Shown piece after piece: positions 11,469-21,785 of a DNA stretch of 34,992 nt (positions are counted from its first letter, which is position 1; each line of letters opens with the position of its first letter). The notes under the pieces are model-generated. The model made no database searches, was not told the origin of the DNA, and worked only from the letters and a program-made list of their open reading frames with translations. This DNA is from Sphaerosporella brunnea (lineage: Eukaryota > Ascomycota > Pezizomycetes > Pezizales > Pyronemataceae), in contig VXIS01000419.1 in assembly GCA_008704415.1 (NCBI GenBank), positions 1-34,992 of the forward strand. The letters run 5' to 3'. The translations under genes and the position numbers were made by a program.

Positions 11469-12054
11469 GAGTGCCGGACACTTAGACGAGGTAGCGTCTT
11501 GGCATTTCTTGGCATTGTTCAAAATTGTCCCGCCAAAAATCTTACTGGATTTGGAAGTATCGAGTGAGATTCTGCTGGTGCATTAACCAAAAACAGAAAA
11601 TTCGAGTGACTGGACGTGTACAGCCCACGGCTTTCTGTTCAATACCCCTATTGTTGGCCCCGGTTGTCACAAATCCACAGCGATGCGAAAGATTTTGGTT
11701 GGTTGGACATCCCTAGCCCTAGCCCAGTGCACAGTCTCTCACTCATATTGCCATATTGGGTTAAGTGTTTCACCAGGTATCACTCGTATTGCCTTATTAG
11801 GTTAAAAGCGCCATGTTCAAAACTGAGGCCCGCTCATACTAAAGTTGTATTTTTCAAACCCTTATAACTCCACAACCACGCCACCAAAGCGAATTTTAGT
11901 CCCCAAGGATTGCTCTTTGAATCCTACTCTATCGTTTCTGGGGACTTAATTAAATTCTTTTCTTCGTTGTGGAGTGTCATAAAGGTCGGCGTGGGGGGGG
12001 TTATTGCGGGCGTTGACCCCCTGTCACGCTACCTCAACTAAGTGTCCGGCACTC
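11469..12054. mobile_element. TA-flanked MITE (Tc1/mariner-pogo type, non-autonomous)
   Basis: Terminal inverted repeats of about 28 bp begin GAGTGCCGGACACTTAG at 11469 and read CTAAGTGTCCGGCACTC at the right end (12038-12054). The two differ only at two bases just inside this block before agreeing again (GAGGTAGCG). The element is flanked by TA on both sides (11467-11468 and 12055-12056), the target duplication of Tc1/mariner-superfamily elements. The 586-bp interior has no transposase frame, so it must be mobilised in trans. Superfamily assignment rests on the TA duplication only. Confidence 0.88.
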
Positions 12055-12264
12055 TATGCATACTTCAAAAGGTACATACTTCAAAAAGGTACATGTATGC
12101 ATTGCCCGAAAAGAAATGAGTTCGCATGATCATTGTTAACGGACATGAAAAAAAAAAAAAAAGAAAGAAACGGTGTTTAAAAATGCAACAACAAGAAGCA
12201 GCTAGGGAAAAAGAACAATAGATAGTATCTTACAGAGACAACTTTGCGGGGATGCTTTCACTCT

Positions 12265-13847
12265 TCATTTCTCTTTCCTAATAACCTCGGACCGATGAGC
12301 ATAAACAGTGATCGACGCTTGTGCTTGCTCATGCTTTTGTCTCGTCTGGCGCTCTGGTGTGGCCGGCGGCGTGACCATCGAATCTTTCTTTGGCTTTGCA
12401 ACATCATTATTCACGATGCTGAGAGCAGCTGCAACATGCTCAAGCAACATTTGTTTGATTTCCACCCTGCGTTGCTCGGCCTAGTCGCTCCAAGTCAGCT
12501 GAAGTCGTACAGCAGATAGAGCGTCTTCTACCTTCTCGAGTTTTGTTTCCCAGCTTTCAATGGCGACGTCAAGCTCTGTAAGGGCCTCTTCTTGCTTCAA
12601 CAGACTATCCTGTGAAAAGGCGCCAAGTCGGGCGGTCCTCAGGTACAAAATCATTCTTTTGTGCAGTGTCCGTCGACCTTGGCGCAAAGATGCACGCGTT
12701 TGTCGGAGATATTCGCACCTGGAGTCGAGTTGAAGCAGCTCATGGGACAGTGTCTCAACCTCCTCGAGAGACAGCACGTTGAATGTCTCGCATTGGCGCA
12801 TGGCTTTCCTTTGGAGCGATGCGATCTCCGCTTGCGGCAGACGGCTGCATGCCTTTGAGGCCTGCATTTGCCGAAGAGACATCGATGCAGAGGTGTTCTT
12901 TTGAACTTTTTGGCGTGCCTCTCTCCTGTCATCTTCATTCTCCTCGATACCGAGCTGATTTAGCTGCCGCTCTCGTGGGCGAGGCATTGACCTATTGCCG
13001 CTTGTGTAGCACGGCTCGGATCCTGCTCGAGCACGGCATTTAACCGATCTTTCGATAGGGGATACTGTAGTTCGTGTTCGATGTTCCTCCAAAAATTCCG
13101 GCGGGGTCTGCAGGGCCGCCGCAACGAGTGGTAATTGATGATCCGGCGACCGAGTCATTGCCGGTGCAGACATTGGTTCTCGGGAAAGAGAGTGTGCCAG
13201 CGGTACTTCTCCAGAAGGTTCAGAAGGCCGGCTGCAACCAGTTGTTGTCTTCTGGCTTATGGTATAAAGCCCTGGAAGGGTAGCTGGCAGCTTATCAGCG
13301 GATCAACTCTTTGACTGAAGGCCGTCAATCTTTGCTCACGAGAATCCAGGCGTGGAACTTGTGTAACTATGTCCTTAGCCGTCTCAATTCCTGGGTTATT
13401 GCCCTTATGGCGAGACACCCATACATCTCTGGCCTTTTGCCTCGCCTGGGCGAGTCGTGCCGATGGACCATAGGACGGTGGACTCGGTGAACCGGTTGCA
13501 TCTTCCATGGATGCCATCTCTTGTTTTGCCGAAGAACTTTGCAACTGTACGGGCGACGACGACGAATACGGCTGGTGATTTCCCACCGCAGAGCGGCACC
13601 GTGTGACATTGGGGCGATCGGGAATTACTAGCCTTTGCAACGAAGACATGTTCTTTTTATGTCGCTAGATGTGAGTTGTTGGCAGCAGTATCAAGAGAGA
13701 CACAGACTTTTGTTGACTCACCGGTCTGTCCATAATCTTCCCAACATATTCCCTGGAGCTGCCAGCCAAAGGTGGAAGTGGAATATCGGCCTTTGGAGGA
13801 ACTGGAGGCGGCACATCGCTGCGCGGCGGGAACAGTGAAAAGCTCAT
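12265..13847 (-). CDS. Uds1 (up-regulated during septation) domain coiled-coil protein
   Basis: Four exons on the minus strand (13722-13847, 13340-13664, 12532-13271, 12265-12480) encode 468 aa. The N-terminus is proline-rich (SLFPPRSDVPPPVPPKAD), followed by a Ser/Pro-rich low-complexity region. A conserved helical domain lies at about residues 310-425 (FNVLSLEEVETLSHELLQLD, then GRRTLHKRM, SLLKQEEALTELD and MLLEHVAAAL), matching the fungal Uds1 family. The third intron is only 51 nt (12481-12531) and has a CTGAC branch site; without it the domain ends early in a stop, and with it the helix continues as EK/AEQRRVEIKQ. A role in septum formation or polarity is inferred from the family name. 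The tail is basic and polar and ends RSEVIRKEK. Confidence 0.75.
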
Positions 13848-14751
13848 ATTGTTATCGATTAAGACGCAGTACCGCAGAGAGAATATATATCTCTCGATAA
13901 ATATGGATCAACTGCAATTGGAAGCGAGGATGCAATGCAATGGTATTTGGAAGGCCGAGAGTTTTGACTCTCTGGGGGGTGTCCAGGGAGTCTTATTCTC
14001 ATCAGAATGCTTGGAGCCAACATACATAACATGTCTGAGCAACAGGCAACAAGGGGGGGAAACCTGTGCTTCTTTGCCCCTGCACATGCAATGTTTCGGC
14101 TTCAGACGATTTTCTTTTCGACAGGGCCTGCGATCAATCGACGGCAGTTACGGAAAAAAGCTGGGCATGATGGCCAGATACGGACGACGGGCTTACGCAA
14201 ATTAACCGCAAAGCGATGATGGCGCCACTCAGGGTTATGGCTCTTCAGCGCATTCTGAAAGCGGAGAAAGCTGCTGCCTCTTTGGTGATGCTAAAGCCTG
14301 TGGCATGCATCGGACGCAAGGTGCTCATCCGCGGTCACTCCACAAACATTCTGGTTAACGAGCTTCTTTCTCTCTCTCCCAGGTCCGAGTTACGTCTTGG
14401 AATCTTCATTGTTGCCGGCTTACCTACAGACGGGCAAGCAGGTGGGCAAGCGGGGTGGTTCAACTGCAGTTGTTTTGAGGTTGGACATTTCGCCGAATAC
14501 TATCAAAGGTATGGCTCGGCCCGCCGCATGGAACGCAATGTTGTTCCATTCGACGTCTCAGGAACCTCCGATGACTCCGATCTGCACTAGATATCGCTCA
14601 CCTGACCCCGCGCAACTGGAAACGCACAGCAGCTCGACACAACTCCTCCTCGGACTAGGTAGAATACTTCCGCTTCTTCTTCTTCTTCTTCTTCTTCTTC
14701 TTTTTCTTTTTCTTCATCTTCATCTTCTCTGCAGAACTTCCTTCGCTGGAT
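13848..14751. promoter_or_regulatory. Divergent intergenic region between the Uds1 gene and palC
   Basis: About 900 bp lie between the two head-to-head start codons. Several open frames occur (for example 14216-14590 on the plus strand) but none resembles a known protein. The palC-proximal end has a TTC/CTT pyrimidine tract at about 14671-14720, placed where a fungal core promoter often carries a CT-rich block. Confidence 0.5.
14671..14720. repeat. TTC trinucleotide microsatellite in the palC upstream region
   Basis: A run of CTT/TTC triplets grades into T-rich sequence about 30-80 bp before the palC start codon. Confidence 0.9.
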
Positions 14752-16179
14752 ATGCCGTACCCGTACCCTCTCCCGACCACTTCCCCCGTCGCTTTCGTCC
14801 CGCACTACACCAGTCCTGTCTACCCCTCCCTCCCTCTCCTCTGCACTCAGCATCGAGGCACCCTCCGCAACCTTCTCAAGGCCTTTAAGCGCGCCTCGCC
14901 TGCGCAGCAGTCCACACAACTCCCTCAGCTTCTGCAAGCCATAGAAACCTACCTCCCCTACCTTCTCTTCCTCCAATCTTCTCTGCACAGCGGCGACGTA
15001 CTTGCCAGCGACTCTCCTACGCCTCTGACAACCTCCTGGCGCACCACGCTCACCGCTCCTTCCTTTCCCGGCGCACCACCAAAACGTGTCGAACGTGAAG
15101 GCCTTGACTACGAAATCCTTTTCGTCCTCAACACACTCGCATACGTGCACACACTACTAGCACGAAGCCAACTGCACGATGCCCTGGCTCCCAGCGTACA
15201 AACTGAGAAGAAACAGTCTCTTCTAAATACTGCAATCCAGCACCTCCTCACATCCTCAGCAATCTTCACATTCGCCGTATCGCTTCCCCGCCCTCCTGCA
15301 GCCTCTGAATGGCCTCCGGATCTGTCCCCCGCCGTACTCTCCGCTCTCGCCTCACTATCATTAGCAGATGCTACCCTCCTCGCAGTAACAAAGCAAGATC
15401 CCTATCCGACCTACCTCCTTGTTTCTTCCGGCCAAGGCTCCGACTCCACTTCACTTCTCTACGCGCCCCCCGCTCCCCCAACAGGCGTGAAAGCCCTGCT
15501 CCTGGCGCGAATCTGTATTGCCGCCTCCTCGCACGCCGAAGCAGGCACAGGCCTTCTTGCCTCCTCTAGTAGCCGCCGAAAACGCGACGACGAAGAAGTA
15601 GTCCCCGATCTCGGCCGCTACCTCGACTCCTTACAAAAGGTCGCCCGCGCAAAATGTTGCCGCTTCCTTAGTATCGATGCGGAAGCCTCCGGCCGCGTGG
15701 GCGAAGGCATCGGCTGGGCTACACTGGCCCGTAGTATCCTCTCCCCCACCAACACTGGAAAGCTAAAGCGCGAGTTTCTTGAGCGCCGGGAAAACAAAGC
15801 TTTGGAACGGGGGGATGCGAGCTGGGGACTCGATGCGGGGAAGTTGGAAGAGGGGAGAACGTTGGAGAGATTGGAAGAGAAGTGGAGGAAGAGTAACGAT
15901 GCCGTCTTTTTCCAGCCAGTGGACGGGGCGAATACCCTTGCTGCTAGAATCCCGAGTGGGAGGGAGGTACATACAGTCAAGAACTGGGAGCCGCTCACGC
16001 TGGATCCGGCAGAGAAGAAGGCCCTGCTGGGGAAGAGTTTTGAGGGCTTGCAGGAGGCGTTGGAGGAAATGGGCTGGGGGGATAGTGATGAGGAAGAGGA
16101 AAGGAAGGGAGGCGGTACGGGCAGTATGTCTGGCGGCTACATTGGTAGGTCGGCTACGGCTACGCCGGGATATTATTAG
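14752..16179 (+). CDS. palC: pH-response regulator protein PalC (BRO1 domain)
   Basis: An intronless 475-aa protein that opens MPYPYPLPTTSPVAF, the typical PalC start, and carries a BRO1-like alpha-helical domain over most of its length (about residues 10-420). PalC proteins (Rim23 in some yeasts) link the plasma-membrane PalH/PalF alkaline-pH sensor to ESCRT-III subunit Vps32. That step is needed for PalA/PalB-mediated processing of the transcription factor PacC. The C-terminus is acidic and Gly/Ser-rich (DSDEEEERKGGG) after a conserved block (NWEPLTLDPAEKKALLGKSF). Length and absence of introns are plausible for the family. The upstream TTC tract may belong to the core promoter. Confidence 0.9.
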   Translation: MPYPYPLPTTSPVAFVPHYTSPVYPSLPLLCTQHRGTLRNLLKAFKRASPAQQSTQLPQLLQAIETYLPYLLFLQSSLHSGDVLASDSPTPLTTSWRTTLTAPSFPGAPPKRVEREGLDYEILFVLNTLAYVHTLLARSQLHDALAPSVQTEKKQSLLNTAIQHLLTSSAIFTFAVSLPRPPAASEWPPDLSPAVLSALASLSLADATLLAVTKQDPYPTYLLVSSGQGSDSTSLLYAPPAPPTGVKALLLARICIAASSHAEAGTGLLASSSSRRKRDDEEVVPDLGRYLDSLQKVARAKCCRFLSIDAEASGRVGEGIGWATLARSILSPTNTGKLKREFLERRENKALERGDASWGLDAGKLEEGRTLERLEEKWRKSNDAVFFQPVDGANTLAARIPSGREVHTVKNWEPLTLDPAEKKALLGKSFEGLQEALEEMGWGDSDEEEERKGGGTGSMSGGYIGRSATATPGYY

Positions 16180-17289
16180 TTGTTACCTGAGGGCAGTGAC
16201 GACGTTTGGGATCCCCTTTTGTTGGGTTGTTTTGTGGCGGGATTGGATACCTGCATTTAAAAGGCAACTGCAAGTCTGCAAGCCTGCAACTGCGTTGCTT
16301 TTGCGGATTTTATGAATACGCCATTGATTCATTCATTCGTTCCTGCATCCAGCAATAGCCTATTCTGTGGCCTCTATGTATGTTGGAGGTTTTACATAGG
16401 ATGTTTACGACGGAGTGACGATACGTTGAGGTTGTGTGTTTCATCCTTCAGCCACCAATGCAGGTGCATTCACACTGCGTACTAGTACTAGTACATATGC
16501 ACATGGTCAACAACGTGGTTTTTGGTCTAAGGTCCATGTAGTTACGCCGAATCTGGGGTGCAAATCACTGTGTTCTTCTTCGGTTAGGCGCCCCGATATT
16601 AATATGCATGTACTCTGAGTACTCGTACATACATACATATCTTCCGCTCACGATGATGCCCATTTTGCTTACTTCAACGACCCACAATCCACAAATGGCA
16701 TTTTGTGGAAGCAACTCATGCGTTGCGGCAGGGGTGAGCACTCTACAGCTTACCTCTTCAAGGCGACGCCATTCCTTTTATGGTCGCTTTTGTGGCTTCG
16801 CATTTTGCAAATTTTGTGTTGTCGGTGAGCTGTTCAGTTCTGAATTGGAGACGTTTGTGTGGTGGTTTGTCCTCGCGAGTTTTCCAAGTGCCCGGCATCC
16901 CTGTCGCAAGCATCAATCGCTTCCGGTGCGAGGGTATCTGCCCACCTGAGCACTTCGCTCCTTTTGCAAATAACTATGCACCAGCGCTTGTTTAGTGCGG
17001 AGCCACGTTTTTCGGAACGGACCATCCTACTCTAGACTCAGGGAAGCCGATGTCTAAATGCTGAAGACTTCGCTCTTCTCTTCGCTCTTCGCTCTTCGCT
17101 CTTCGCTCTTCGCTCTTCGAGCCGGCGGAGCTGACACATGCATATGCGATTCCCTCCCTGTCCATACTTGGTTGCGGGGCTCTCCTCTGCGTTTAACATT
17201 CTACACACTGAGGAGAGCCCAGGAGCAATTGCCAGATTGAGGCCAGTTCTCGGCCGGAGCTGGATGCCTGCCTGGCTGGCTTTACCGTG
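16180..17289. other. Intergenic region downstream of palC
   Basis: No gene was recognised. The stretch contains the palC terminator, CATA/TACA-rich simple sequence around 16620-16640 and, listed separately, a 7-bp tandem repeat near 17.1 kb. Confidence 0.5.
17067..17119. repeat. 7-bp tandem repeat (CTTCGCT), six or more copies
   Basis: The heptamer CTTCGCT recurs with one imperfect unit (cttct) near the start. It lies in non-coding sequence. Confidence 0.92.
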
Positions 17290-17460
17290 TGATATCTTCA
17301 TGTCTATCTTCATGCGGAAATCAAGTCCGTACAAGGTACGTGGGTACATACCCCTCGTTGCTGAGTTTGTGAATTGTTTTGATGCAGTTGGTTGCAGACG
17401 ACTAGATATCTACTCCGTGCTCGAGCAGAGTTATATCGTGTTTCTGGATATATCGGGAAT

Positions 17461-17485
17461 TTTTTTTTTTTTTTTTTTTTTTTTT
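17461..17485. repeat. Poly(T) tract of about 25 nt
   Basis: An uninterrupted T run is followed directly by GCAG. It could be a retroposition poly(A) tail read on the minus strand, but no retroposed gene was recognised beside it. Confidence 0.85.
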
Positions 17486-17969
17486 GCAGGTCTCACATCG
17501 GAGGAAAGAGAGAGGAAAAACTGCGTACTAGTACACATTGATCACCGTTGCGAACTGCAGATCCTGATCACGTACTAACTTACCTTGCGATATCGGGCCC
17601 ACATGGATACCTCTACAGTCGTGAGCATTTTGTCTCAATGTAGCCCGTCCGTCTCGGATTCCAATGCAGGCTATCCACTATCAGTCGCATAGCTAGATAG
17701 TGGAGTAGAATAATAGTACACCAAGTGAGCATTGTTCTGTGCATTCGCAGATGACATGCACTTCATTCCTACATATACATAGCTCCCACGAGTATGATCC
17801 AGGCAAGCGCATCGGCGTATGCGACTCAAGGAGGAACATAATCACCACCTTGAGGAATGTGCCTATCCTGTGTGCATCCATCCCCATCTGGCACAACGAA
17901 GAATACAAATTTACAAAACAGAAAATGACGTACAACTAATACGTAAGCCTCGGGGATGGTGATGCAGTA

Positions 17970-18393
17970 TACGTACCGCGGGGAACTCGGCTCTTTGTAT
18001 CGGTTCCAGAGTTGTTGTTTGGCATATGTAACGTGAAATTCTTGGAACTTTATATCGGAAAGCGATGATTGTCGGCGAGAATCACAGAAACATACTCGTT
18101 TCTCCCAAAGTAAGGCCCCGAAATCCGGGATACTCCACGAGCCAGCCAGCTCTACATGCCGAGAGGTCGGCATATGCATCCGGCATATAACAATCAGCGT
18201 CAGCGCAACAACAAACATTATCCAACCGAAGACAAGGTGCCGCCGTATGCATTTCTGAAGTTGTTTCGATGTCAACGCACCCCTCTCCCCCGAGTACGGT
18301 CTCGATTTGAGTAAGCTTAGAATCGGACTCGAGTGAGCTAAGACAGCACTCTAGCTCTACGTGTCGAACCTCACTGTCCAACTCTCCAACCAA
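17970..18393 (-). pseudogene. Decayed UstYa/DUF3328-like membrane protein (frameshifted)
   Basis: On the minus strand two overlapping frames read as one protein. An acidic N-terminal frame from about 18393 (SLESDSKLTQIETVLG) shifts at a G run (GGGGGAGAGGGG, about 18282-18293) into a second frame starting LTSKQLQKCIRRHLVFGWIM. That frame has a single membrane span (about 18188-18250), then a C-terminal segment containing QQLWNRYKEPSSP. A short N-tail, one membrane span and an N-x-Y-x-x-P-S-P motif match UstYa-type proteins of fungal peptide-product clusters. The second conserved block expected downstream is not intact and no ATG starts the first frame. One extra G explains the shift, so a sequencing error is possible. 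The family call is tentative. Confidence 0.4.
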
Positions 18394-18613
18394 AATAGTA
18401 ACAAAAACGCTGCGCCTCCATCAGTTCTTCACAACTCCTGACTCGCACCAATCATCCGGTGGAGGATGACGTTACGCAGCGACAACACCACCTTGTGTGC
18501 TCTACTCTAGAATACACAGTTCAGCTCATGATCATCCCCTCTTCATTCCTACGTACACATTTCCCTACCAGAACAGACAGACCAGAAGACCAGACCAGAT
18601 ATCGATCATCTCT

Positions 18614-18859
18614 ATGCCACCACTATACATCAGCCTCCTCGAGGTCCTGCTCGCCGTGGCGCTGCTAACCCTCCTGACCATCCTCTCCTTCGAGCTGTGG
18701 CTGGTGCGCTTGGCCCTCGCGATCATTGCGCGCACACCGGTGCTGCGGAGGCTTGTGCCGGTTCAGGTGCGGGAGGAGAGGAGGCGGGCGCCTAGATTGA
18801 GGATGGTGGTGGGGACGAGGATGTGGTGGGGGTGGAGGCGGAAGGTGCGGAGCGAGTGA
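18614..18859 (+). CDS. Possible small membrane protein, unknown function
   Basis: An 81-aa frame starts MPPLYISLLEVLLAVALLTL. It has about 35 mostly hydrophobic residues that could form one long or two short membrane helices, then an Arg-rich tail (VREERRRAPRLRMVV, ending WGWRRKVRSE). I do not recognise a family. The start is supported only by the change from polar to hydrophobic sequence at this ATG; the frame also extends upstream to 18497. It could be a genuine small ORF or a chance open frame. Confidence 0.3.
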   Translation: MPPLYISLLEVLLAVALLTLLTILSFELWLVRLALAIIARTPVLRRLVPVQVREERRRAPRLRMVVGTRMWWGWRRKVRSE

Positions 18860-19269
18860 TGTGGTGGTGATGATGGCGATGTAGGTGTTAAATATATCTT
18901 CCGGGCTCGAACTTACACAGCTAAGTGTTTAGGAAATGCTGCTTGAAGGAGGTCGCGATAGACGGTATTGGAGTTCAGGCTTTTGGACAACGGTATGTTG
19001 CTGTTGTGTATTGTATTGTATGAGTGTTTTGATATTCACAATGGGGCCTACTCATTTTTTTTTTTTTTTTTTTTTGTTTTTCCTCTCCTCAGTCAGTATC
19101 TCCATCGCTATGTCTGTCAATTAATTACATGGGATGGAGTAGGAAGAAGAGTATTTCCAATTTCTCTAACATTGAGATCGCTCTACGCAAGCCACACCTC
19201 AGCCCTACGACCCGCCCTATTTATATCCGCCCCACTTCCCCCACTCCACCTCCACCCCGCAGCGCGACA
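18860..19269 (+). promoter_or_regulatory. nrk1 upstream region with TATA-like element
   Basis: A T-rich tract of about 17 nt lies near 19057-19074. TATTTATA at about 19218-19225, some 45-50 bp before the nrk1 ATG, is a candidate TATA box. The leader between them and the ATG is C-rich and lacks upstream ATGs. Confidence 0.45.
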
Positions 19270-20236
19270 ATGTCTCCACGCACGACCTTCATAGTGGGAA
19301 TATCCGGGCTCTCGTCGAGCGGAAAAACCACGCTCTCGCGTCTGCTCCGCGGCATCTTCCCTTCCGCCTTCATCCTGCACCAAGACGACTTCTACCTCGC
19401 CGACAGCCTGATCCCGGTGACCGCCAGCGGCGCGCAAGACTGGGACTGCGCCGAGTCTATAGACTGGGCCGCCATGTCGCGGGCGCTGGCGTGGATCCGC
19501 GCCAGCGGCTCGCTGCCGCTGGACCTGAAGAGCCTGCAGGATGCTAGTCCTGTGGGCAACGGCGAGGATCTGGTCGGCGAGGAGGTGGTGCGGAGGATGC
19601 GCGAGAAGGTCGAGATGGCGGCGGCGGCGGTGGGTGGCGTTAGTGTCGCCATTTTGGATGGGTTCCTCATGCTCCACGAGGGCAGCCCGGTTGAGGCGGC
19701 CATGGATTCGAAGTTGTTGCTGAGGGTGCCGTATCAGGTGGTATGAGCTTACCTCGCCCCAAGGGGGAGAGGACCTGTGTTGAAGTGAACTCTTTTGCGT
19801 CTAGGCAAAACAGCGTCGAGAATCTAGGACGGGATATGTCACTATAGAAGGTTCGAAATACTCTCTTCCACGATACTTCCCCAAGTGCTGAATGGGTCGA
19901 CAGGATTTTGGCAAGACCCTCCAGGATATTTTGACACGATTGTCTGGCCAAATTATGTAAGTGATCTGAGTTTTCCCCGCAGATATATCGTTGTACCCCA
20001 TTTCCAACCGTTTGTCGCAGGTCAAAGAACACCGCTACCTTTTCGTGGATGAGGATGTAGAAGGGCAGTTGAAGCCGGAGATAGAGGCACAAAGGCGGGT
20101 ACACACACCCCAAAGGCTCGATGACTCGATCGAGAAGACGCTTGAATGGGCGGTAGACATTCTCATCGACGAGCTGAAAAGCTCGCAACAAAAATCCCAA
20201 ATTGAGAGAGAAAGAAATAAAAAAAACTCGATCTAG
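19270..20236 (+). CDS. nrk1: Nicotinamide riboside kinase
   Basis: Four exons (19270-19740, 19805-19850, 19904-19956, 20021-20236) encode 261 aa. The N-terminus has a Walker A loop GLSSSGKT (residues 13-20) and HQDDFYLAD, whose second Asp corresponds to the catalytic base of NRK enzymes. The middle exons give KQRRESRTGYVTIE and FWQDPPGYFDTIVWPNY, the family's lid and nucleoside-binding signatures. The enzyme phosphorylates nicotinamide riboside to NMN for NAD salvage. The first donor is taken as GTATGA after CAG GTG, which keeps the PYQVAKQRR spacing of the family. The C-terminal tail is charged (SQIERERNKKNSI). The gene converges on lsm1, with 247 bp between stop codons. Confidence 0.9.
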
Positions 20237-20483
20237 ACTCTATAAAGAGCTTTGCCAATTCCACCTAGAAACTCCGGCCATTCGCCAGTGCGTATGATGA
20301 TCCCCTTGTAATCTGTTGACATCGCTCCCTCCTCTGAATGTGCCTTGGGTTGATATAACAAGGCCATTCTCCGATCTCAAACCGCTTATGAGAACCTAAA
20401 TAAAAAAGAAAGAAAAAAAAAAAAAAGGAAAATACATTACAGACCTGTTGCAGGTATCGCCAAACCCAGATGATCAGTGCGCC

Positions 20484-21299
20484 TCAGTGAAGCACCTCGC
20501 CCTCGTCCTCAAAGCCCAGAGCCCGCAGCTTCTTCCTATGAACCTTGTCTCTGCGCTTCAACTCCTTCTTTTCGATCTCCTGAAGCGGGGCCAATTCAGC
20601 GTACGAGCGTTGCGGGAGCGGAATATCATCTTCCCGGTCAAGGTCCTTGAAGTCCCACACAGTCAGCACAGCATCTCACCCTCTCCTTCCCCCTCTATCA
20701 GAGAGCCATACGATTTCGCCGAGCAGCAGCACGTTCTCTCCGCGCACAATCAAGATCCCACGCGGTACGTCACAGTACATTCCGCCGGCGAAGATGCGCT
20801 CGGTCGTGTTCTGGATGACGAGATTGGCTTTTTTGTTGCGCGGATTTACGATCAGCCTCCAGCTCCGGGAGCTCCTTTCTCCCCTTCTTCGGGCAGCAGC
20901 TGCTGCTACGACGGTGTGTGTGTGAACTAACCATACTGTTACGGCCGCACTTGTTAGTAGAGCCGGAGTAACTGAGGGAGGGAGGAACGCACTTGATCCC
21001 ACGCTCTTAGAACTCCAATGATTTTTCTGCCGTCTCTAAGGGTAATCATCAACTTCTCTGGCACCGCGTCAGCCTGCGATCACGTTTCCATTCGACTTCC
21101 CCGCTCGCTCGCGTCGTCGTCATCGTCATTGCCATCAACAACCTGCCCTCCCCCCCCCAAAAAAAAATCACCGGATATCCGAAAAAAAAACGTGTAGTGG
21201 AAAAAGAAATATGTAGAACATACTATCAGTGAGGTCTAGGAGCTGCGCAGATGTCGTAAACATCTGCGGCGGCAGCGTAGGTGGGTCTGTGCCTTCCAT
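20484..21299 (-). CDS. lsm1: Lsm1, Sm-like subunit of the Lsm1-7 mRNA decapping activator
   Basis: Five exons on the minus strand (21224-21299, 20993-21057, a 4-nt exon 20932-20935, 20712-20827, 20484-20645) encode 140 aa. The Sm1 motif reads LLDLTDKKLMITLRDGRKII and the Sm2 motif GILIVRGENVLLLGEI. A conserved tail, ERDxxxPLPQRSYAEL-like, follows and ends GFEDEGEVLH. Lsm1 defines the cytoplasmic Lsm1-7/Pat1 ring that binds oligoadenylated mRNA 3' ends and promotes decapping. The 4-nt exon (TATG) is needed to join WDQ to ANLVIQNT as WDQ-Y-A-NLV. The intron before it has a perfect TACTAACA branch site and the one after it starts GTTAGT. Direct splicing of the flanking exons would shift the frame. 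Confidence 0.92.
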
Positions 21300-21785
21300 C
21301 GCGTGAAAGTGGTGGAATGATGCGTTGTGGGGTGGGGTTGTTGCTGCGACGTTCCTTGACCTCACAAACCCGGTCACGTGCTTTCATTAGCCATCACTCG
21401 GTTATGTCCTGAATCAGAATTGTGCACTGGCTAGGTGAAGTTGAAATAAAGCACTTTGGTCCACACATGTGCGTACGTGTCTGCGTTACTATTGCTACGT
21501 TGAGCCAGAATAAAACACCCGTCTATGTACATAAATATCGTAAACAAATATACAAAGTTTCGTATGCGCCTGTCCGGGATCGGCCCTTTGGAGGAGGATC
21601 CCCGAGGCTCTGACGACGATTTAAAAAACAAAACCCCCGTTACCAGTACTCAGTGTAAATCAAACATCATAAGAAGTCGTAAATATAGGTAATGTAAACG
21701 CCAGAACTGAGGAAAGATGTCTATGAATCCGCACTGAGCACATCGTCTTGGGAAGGTAGTGCCCCCCAAACATTGCTACTGAATC
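21300..21785. other. Intergenic region between kre6/skn1 3' end and lsm1 start
   Basis: About 490 bp lie between two minus-strand genes; the region holds the lsm1 promoter and the kre6 terminator. No gene was recognised. Short minus-strand frames here have no family resemblance. Confidence 0.6.

Noticed and set aside
14216..14590. 124-codon plus-strand frame upstream of palC
   Set aside because: No recognisable family, lies in the divergent promoter of the Uds1 gene and palC, and has weak coding character.
17038..17349. Minus-strand frame with an EERRAKSEERRAK-type stretch
   Set aside because: The charged repeat is the translation of the 7-bp tandem repeat and not evidence of a coiled-coil gene.
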